This document shows positions 58,887 to 64,000 of a stretch of DNA of 64,000 bases, piece after piece. The DNA lies in NCBI GenBank assembly GCA_027924585.1, contig BSBM01000036.1, positions 5,387,001 through 5,451,000 on the forward strand, written 5' to 3'. The position numbers were made by a program, and so were the translations under genes. The notes below the pieces were generated by a model. The model searched no databases. It was not told the DNA's origin and saw only the letters and a list, made by a program, of their open reading frames with translations. Numbering within the stretch: position 1 is the first letter of the stretch; each line of letters begins with the position of its first letter. The DNA is from Larix kaempferi. Lineage: Eukaryota > Streptophyta > Pinopsida > Pinales > Pinaceae.

Positions 58887-59856
58887 CAACAAAGGCCCAA
58901 CAATATTTTTGGCCTTGGGTCTCAAGTTTTTCTCTAATATCATAATACTTTTGAAGAGTCTTTCTATCTAATTTAAAGATTTTACATGTGTGTGATAACA
59001 GGCGATGTTGCCTTGCGGATTTGTATACAATTGATCTTGACAGTACATGACGAGCCGCATAAAGATCTTTTGTACAAGAAGTATTTCCAATAAAATTAAA
59101 TGCATATTGTTGATTTCTAACAACATGAATATTGGCCTCTAAATTTCAAACTACCTTTATGCTTAAAATTATCCTAGCATGAGCTAGACAATGTGCTTTT
59201 AACAAAGCCAGTAACAATTGACATTTTGTTGCGAGAATTTTGGATTCAAAAAATTCTTTGATGATCTTGCTACAATGCAAATCAATAGTGCATTTAGGAA
59301 ACTTACCTTTAGGTTATTATAAGGAACTTTCATCCACATGAATACATCTAAGATTTATTCATTGTGTAATTGATATTCACGGCAAGGGAGTTGGACAGGA
59401 AGTACGCCTCTCATCACCGGTTTGTTGTGGCACTTCATTCACAAGTTGGTCCTTAAATGGCGTGGGTTTGACATGTGTGTGCTTTTCTTCAGGAGGTTTC
59501 CAATTAACAATTCGTTCAACATCCAACCCTGCATACTCAACATCAATCAAGATTTGATTGACTTGAGCCACTTCATCATTGCTCATTGATGGATTATTCG
59601 TTGGAGGATCACTTGATGTTGTATTTTGAGTGGGATCCATTGCTCGCATTCCCTTCACTTCTCGTGATGAACTAGATGTCATTGTGTCATGCATTGTGCT
59701 AAGATCTAAGGCATTGGCAGTTTGATGTCTATGTTTTTCCATGGACAACCTGGCCTTTTCTCTTATCTCTTGGGCATTTTCAGGGAGCAGCTCCTTCCTT
59801 CTAGACTTTCTTTTATTATTACATCTATTTCCCATCTTCAATATGTTCTTTAACAA
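58887..59856 (-). pseudogene. Uncharacterised transposase-like gene, N-terminal piece (piece 1 of 3)
   Basis: The start Met at 59856, or the later MGNRCNNKRKSRRKEL (about 59835), leads a basic, nuclear-signal-like N-terminus. A Ser/Thr/Pro-rich linker follows to about 59377. Then comes a helical part (KCQLLLALLKAHCLAHARI, RNQQYAFNFIGNTSC, CKIFKLDRKTLQKYYDI) ending CWAFVGR at the insertion point of element B. The frame goes on at 17963. A splice acceptor TTATTTTGCAG|GG lies at 59873, just before the first Met, so an upstream exon is likely. There are stops at 59377, 59346 and a few further on. The function is unproven; it is probably the N-terminus of a plant DNA transposase. Confidence 0.6.
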
Positions 59857-61449
59857 AACAAGAATATCACCCCTGCAAAATAAATAACAAATAAGAGATT
59901 ATTTTTCAATTATGAAGTGAGGAAAACAAACTTTTACCACGAATAAGATACAAGGGACACAAGATTTAGAATGGATTTAGACATTGAGTGGTAATAAAAA
60001 ATATGACTTCCAAATAACTTCAAGAACATAAACCACTAGATGTTATCTTTATTGAAAATATAGAAAATCAAATAACATCCCACAACTCACAATCTTGTGA
60101 AGACTTGAGGTGAATTTCTAAAGGAGCTATAATCATGGTTGAGGCATCGATACACATGGGCCTAAAGGATCATACAAGCAACCTTTGAATTATAAGATAT
60201 GAATCTAGTTGATATACTTGGGTATATGACCATATTTAAAAGCTACTAGGAATGCATTGGAACAGAGGGAAGCCTTTGGAGGTCATCTTGGAGCACCTTG
60301 TGGATTGCATAGCTATCTCTTGCTTCCTTGTAAGCTATATAATGTGCATTGCATTTATTTTTTGCTTTAAAACCATCCCATTAATTTTTACATACATTGA
60401 GCTTGTGTTAATCATGTAGATATAAAAACTTGTTGAAAGTCACCTTAAAAAACAAGTTTATGAATGAATAGAAAACAATGAGAGAAGTAAGCTCTCCCCT
60501 CTCTTTTTTATGTTGGCAGTTGCCTTAAGCATTGTTGTAATACTTTATTGGAGAGCACTTGAATAAATAGAATCCTTTAGAGTTTTGTTGATTCCTCAAA
60601 AATCATAGCATCAATAGTTACGGATTCTCCCCAGTAAGCGAACCCAATTAGATCGCTCACCGTTTGGTGTAGGGAATCAGTCCGGTTAATGGTCCGGCTA
60701 CCGTGTAAGTTTCAAAGATTTGTTTATTTTATCGGTTGTGGCCCGATCCACCATTTATATATTTTATATTTAAGATGATATGCATATGCCCTAAATTAAA
60801 TGCATGCGTTAAACAAATATGTTCTAAGCTATTAAATCTAAATTATCCTATCCTTGCAAGGAGCAGAACTTTAAATTATGAGCAATAACTGAAAGTAACT
60901 TTTAAAGATTGAAACAGATAGCCATTTAACCCCATAAATGCATTTTCAGTAGAATATAAATGATATCAAAGATAGCTCTGATTATATTAAAACATTCCAT
61001 CACTCATACAGTACGTAAATTTTGCTAAGAAGTAAAATCATTCATGACATAGAATTAATTCACATAAGCCAAGAAATATCTCACTGAATGTATATAGAAA
61101 CTGTTGAAATAGTTCAACAATCATCCATCACAACTCAAAGCAAAACAATGCACCAGCTTTCATAGGTCCAAATCGTTTCCCTATTCATGTAGCTGAAGTA
61201 GTTCTCATACACAAGAAGAAATTCTTTCACCTGCCAAAAGTCCTTAATTCATGTCTAACTAGCTATATATAGCTTTACAAAATGCTCCAAGAGTTTCCAC
61301 CTATACCCTAACCTCTCACATTCCTCTAATTTGTCATGTAGTGCCTAATTTACAAAAATAAATAAAAACCCCCAACAATATTACAAAAAGAACGGGGACT
61401 AAATTCCAGATGTCATTTTACTATTCTAAAGATATACAGAGTCTAAGAG
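59857..61449. other. Non-coding AT-rich stretch
   Basis: No gene was found. At 60626-60646 the minus strand reads GGTTCGCTTACTGGGGAGA, whose TACTGGGGA end resembles the primer site of element C, but no LTR edge could be placed beside it. Otherwise I see only AT-rich sequence with no clear repeat. Confidence 0.45.
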
Positions 61450-62929
61450 GACATGCTGGTTGTTTTAGCAGATATAATAAAATGGACTATTCTCGAATGG
61501 GCACCTCTGTTGGTTCTGGGATTTCTGCTACAGTTGGCATCACTACTGGAACTGTCGGTGCTGCTAGGATTGCTGAAGTTGATACTTGGTTTGCTGCTTA
61601 TATTCTGTCCACCTTGGCTATATAATTCACCCAATGTTGTGCTTCTCTTATAATACTGTTTCCAATTAAGGGGATCAGAAATCTAAGAGAAACTTCTTGC
61701 TTGGTAAGTTCTTCCTCGAGGATGATCACTTCTGCTGCTTTCGCTTGGAGGATTTCTTCCAAAAGGTGTGCATGAACGGCAGCCTGGCTGATAAAATGGT
61801 CTAGATCTTCTATGGTTAATACATCCACTTTCCTCACATAGCCAATTTATGCACTCAGACTATCACTCAGCTCAGATAAATGTTGGGTTCTATCCGGAAA
61901 CTCTTCTATACTTTGGGGTGTCACTATTTGACAGGCCTCCTGAGTAGTTCATATCTTGAGGTATAAATTCTTGCACCGTTCGTAGGTGGTCTGTATTACA
62001 GTGTTCAACTTTAATCCACAATCTTTAGAATATACCAAGGTGTGCACATCTACTCTATATTCAACGACAGACTTAAGGGGAAGAGTTGCCGGGAATCCTG
62101 ATTTCCCTTCCCTCCACTCAATGTGCTCCTTTATATCTTTACTAACGCGTGCATGTTTCCTTCTAACCCGAGTGGCTTCGATGTTAATCTCTCTAACCCT
62201 GACCATTATTGCTTTTAGCTTGTACACCTCTTCTGATACAAGTTCCTGGAGTTGGTGGTTCTTCTTGAGTATTTCACAAGCCTGCTCATGAAAGGGACCA
62301 AGATCACCTACCTTGCTGGTCATGAGTTCCAATTGTTGTTCCATCAATTCCCCGCCTTCTTCCAATTTCTCTATCTTTTCTTTCAAATCCTCGATTTGCT
62401 GAGCATCATCAAATTTTTCATATTCAAGCCTCAGGTTCCTACTTTCAAGGTCTTTCTTCTCTTTTTCTAGGGCTCTTATTTGGATCGCCAGAGCTCTCTT
62501 TTCAGCTTCTAGATGCTGAAATTTTTTGCTTAGTTCCTCCTTTTCTAACATAAGGGTGTCACATTTTTCAACCATCAAATTCGTATAATTTTGTTCTTTG
62601 ACCAGAGTCTCTTGCAATTGACATGCTCTCTTCTTTTCCAGTTCTAACTTGGCCCCTAATACGTGTACATTGTTTGCGGTTGCTTTAACCGAGGCTACAG
62701 AGATGGATGCCATGAGATCAGGAGCATCCTCAGTACTTTGCATGATTGTGGTTTCATGCTTAGTGATGATGTATGGTCGGAAAGGTCTCTTCATTCTAGT
62801 CACTGTCTCCTTTACAATGGACTTTCTCTTTCTATTATAAGCGAACCTTTCCCACTGGGACACTATACTATTCTTTGATGGAGTAAAAGGGACGAGTGGG
62901 AGGTCTCTTATAGAGAGGTCTGTATCCAA
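61450..62929 (-). pseudogene. Uncharacterised coiled-coil protein, family copy 2
   Basis: An open frame of 326 codons (62929-61949) is followed in the same frame by open stretches to about 61450, separated by stops at 61949, 61838 and 61598. It starts DTDLSIRDLPLVPFTPSKN, then a basic part (RKRKSIVKETVTRMKRPFR). A long heptad coiled coil rich in E, K, L and Q follows (about 62600-62250), then IEWREGKSGFPATLPLKS and YSKDCGLKLN. These last motifs and FHEQACEI match copy 1 at 2307-2795 (FEWRKGKSGFP, FSRDCGARL, FHKQACDM). The N-terminus probably extends upstream but is cut by LTR insertion H at 62969. The first 326 codons are clean, so it is younger or less decayed than copy 1. Function is unknown. 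Confidence 0.6.
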
Positions 62930-62968
62930 GTCTTGTATGTTTGGACTCTTTTTGGATCAGCATCTTCT

Positions 62969-64000
62969 GTCACGTCCCCTTCCATCTATCCAATGCAAGG
63001 GAGGGAACATGACTGCAACATGGGGTGTCTAATTCGTCCCCAAAGTTATAATGATAAAATTTTGCCATTTAAAATAAGATGCACAATTAATTTACACAGC
63101 GGAATTAAACATATTAACACACAGCTAGAATGGAATGCATCAGCATATTTAACCTAGGCAAATGATGAATCATTCACACATGGAACCAATCCCATTCTCA
63201 TGCCATTCACAGATTTTATATAAATTTCATTTACATGAATAATTAGCATCCTAAATTAACACAATGCAAAACACATAATGCATATAATTTACATCACAGA
63301 GAACACCTATCTTTGAGATGAAGCTGTCCAAACAACTGGCTATGTGAGAGCAACGTTCCACCCAACCATAGATCTCTATCTAGCTTGTATTTTTTCAACT
63401 AAGAGATCACCCCCGAGCTAGGTTGTGTATCCACTTAGGAGGAAATAGTTGGGTTCACTCATAGCCATGGTTTCACTCAACAACTATGCTAAGCCAACAC
63501 ACAGTTGGGTTTATCAAGCATACAACGGACAAAGGAGGGCCATGCTAAGCCAGTGAGCTCAACCACAGAGCTACAGGAATCTCAAATGAATTCAACAGTC
63601 AAGGAACCCACATTACCTACCACACTGAACACAAGGAAGGTCCCCTTCTCTGTCATAGAAAGGTCCAGCTGCTAATCCTTGAGATTCTTGCCTTCACTGG
63701 GTTTATCAAGCAAACCCAACCTCTGCTCAGTCATTCACAATTGGATTTTCTCAGAACTCTGTCATCAAATAACTCAATCCCGTCATTGGTTTTCTGGGCT
63801 ATAAAAACTGGGTTTTCCAATGGATTTCGAGGTATCTAATGCTCTCAAATTCGCCCCAAGGTTCATATCTATGGATCCCCCATTGGATTTTACTGTCCAA
63901 TACCAAATCTGGGCATTTTTAGCTCTTCAAAACATGGGTTCTTGCAAAGTTGCGATTTCTGGTTTTGCTCACTGCTGGCAATTCGTTTTTGGATGGAAAA
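62969..64000 (-). mobile_element. LTR of the E/G family, insertion H, truncated by the window end
   Basis: The edge on the plus strand reads TGTCACGTCCCC, equal to the inverted ends of insertion E. Inner stretches match E and G in reverse, for example the minus-strand run ggttgggtggaacgttgc near 63350 and the agctcgggggtgat-type run near 63410. It is thus inverted relative to E and G. A plus-strand TATAAAA at 63800-63806 is noted but its role is unclear. The far end and target copy are outside the window. Confidence 0.75.

Noticed and set aside
1-64000. tRNA, rRNA, plastid or mitochondrial insertions
   Set aside because: No cloverleaf with the expected conserved loops, rRNA segment or organelle gene was recognised by eye; a search could still find a small one.

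Overview
The window reads as repeat-dominated nuclear DNA from a land plant with a large genome. The evidence is intact LTR ends with 5-bp target duplications, Ty1/copia and Ty3/gypsy proteins of plant type, a plant-mobile-domain-like protein, eukaryotic splice sites, and no intact ordinary gene in 64 kb. A gymnosperm (conifer-like) source fits the transposon families but is only an inference.

The core is a nest of insertions. The outer layer is an old, uncharacterised transposase-like gene on the minus strand. It is now in three pieces: 59856-58887, 17963-16581 and 11563-10699. Copia element 2 (11569-16575, target duplication CATTG) and gypsy element B (17969-58881, duplication cctaa/cctac) split it. 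B is about 12.0 kb once its passengers are removed. It carries gypsy element C (27012-48468, minus strand, duplication ATAAT), an LTR-only insertion E (24908-26320, GAAAC) in its integrase, and copia element 3 (52852-58864, CCCCC) in its own 3' LTR. C is about 15.4 kb without its passengers. It carries LTR-only insertions F (32431-34199) and D (40442-44755). Host reading frames continue across the B, E, D and F insertions when one target copy is removed.

Element C resembles the Tat/Ogre branch: a Gly/Pro-rich Gag, pol, an extra RNase H behind the integrase, and an antisense spliced gene with its own TATA box encoding a plant-mobile-domain-like protein. Element B has a gag-pol in one frame with several zinc knuckles, Gag-like modules between protease and reverse transcriptase, and a long third ORF after the integrase.

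Left flank, 1-10698: the 3' end of copia element 1 (same family as copia 3), a broken minus-strand coiled-coil gene (2307-5194), about 2.5 kb of non-coding DNA with degenerate GCGCC-type repeats, a TAGG-rich minisatellite split by LTR-only insertion G (8282-9899, TTAGG), and simple repeats. Right flank, 59857-64000: non-coding DNA, a second member of the coiled-coil family (61450-62929), and an LTR (H, from 62969) related to E and G that runs off the window.

Every element is inactivated by stops, frameshifts or deletions. LTR divergence by eye (copia 2 most, B about 8%, C and copia 3 about 4-5%) agrees with the nesting order.
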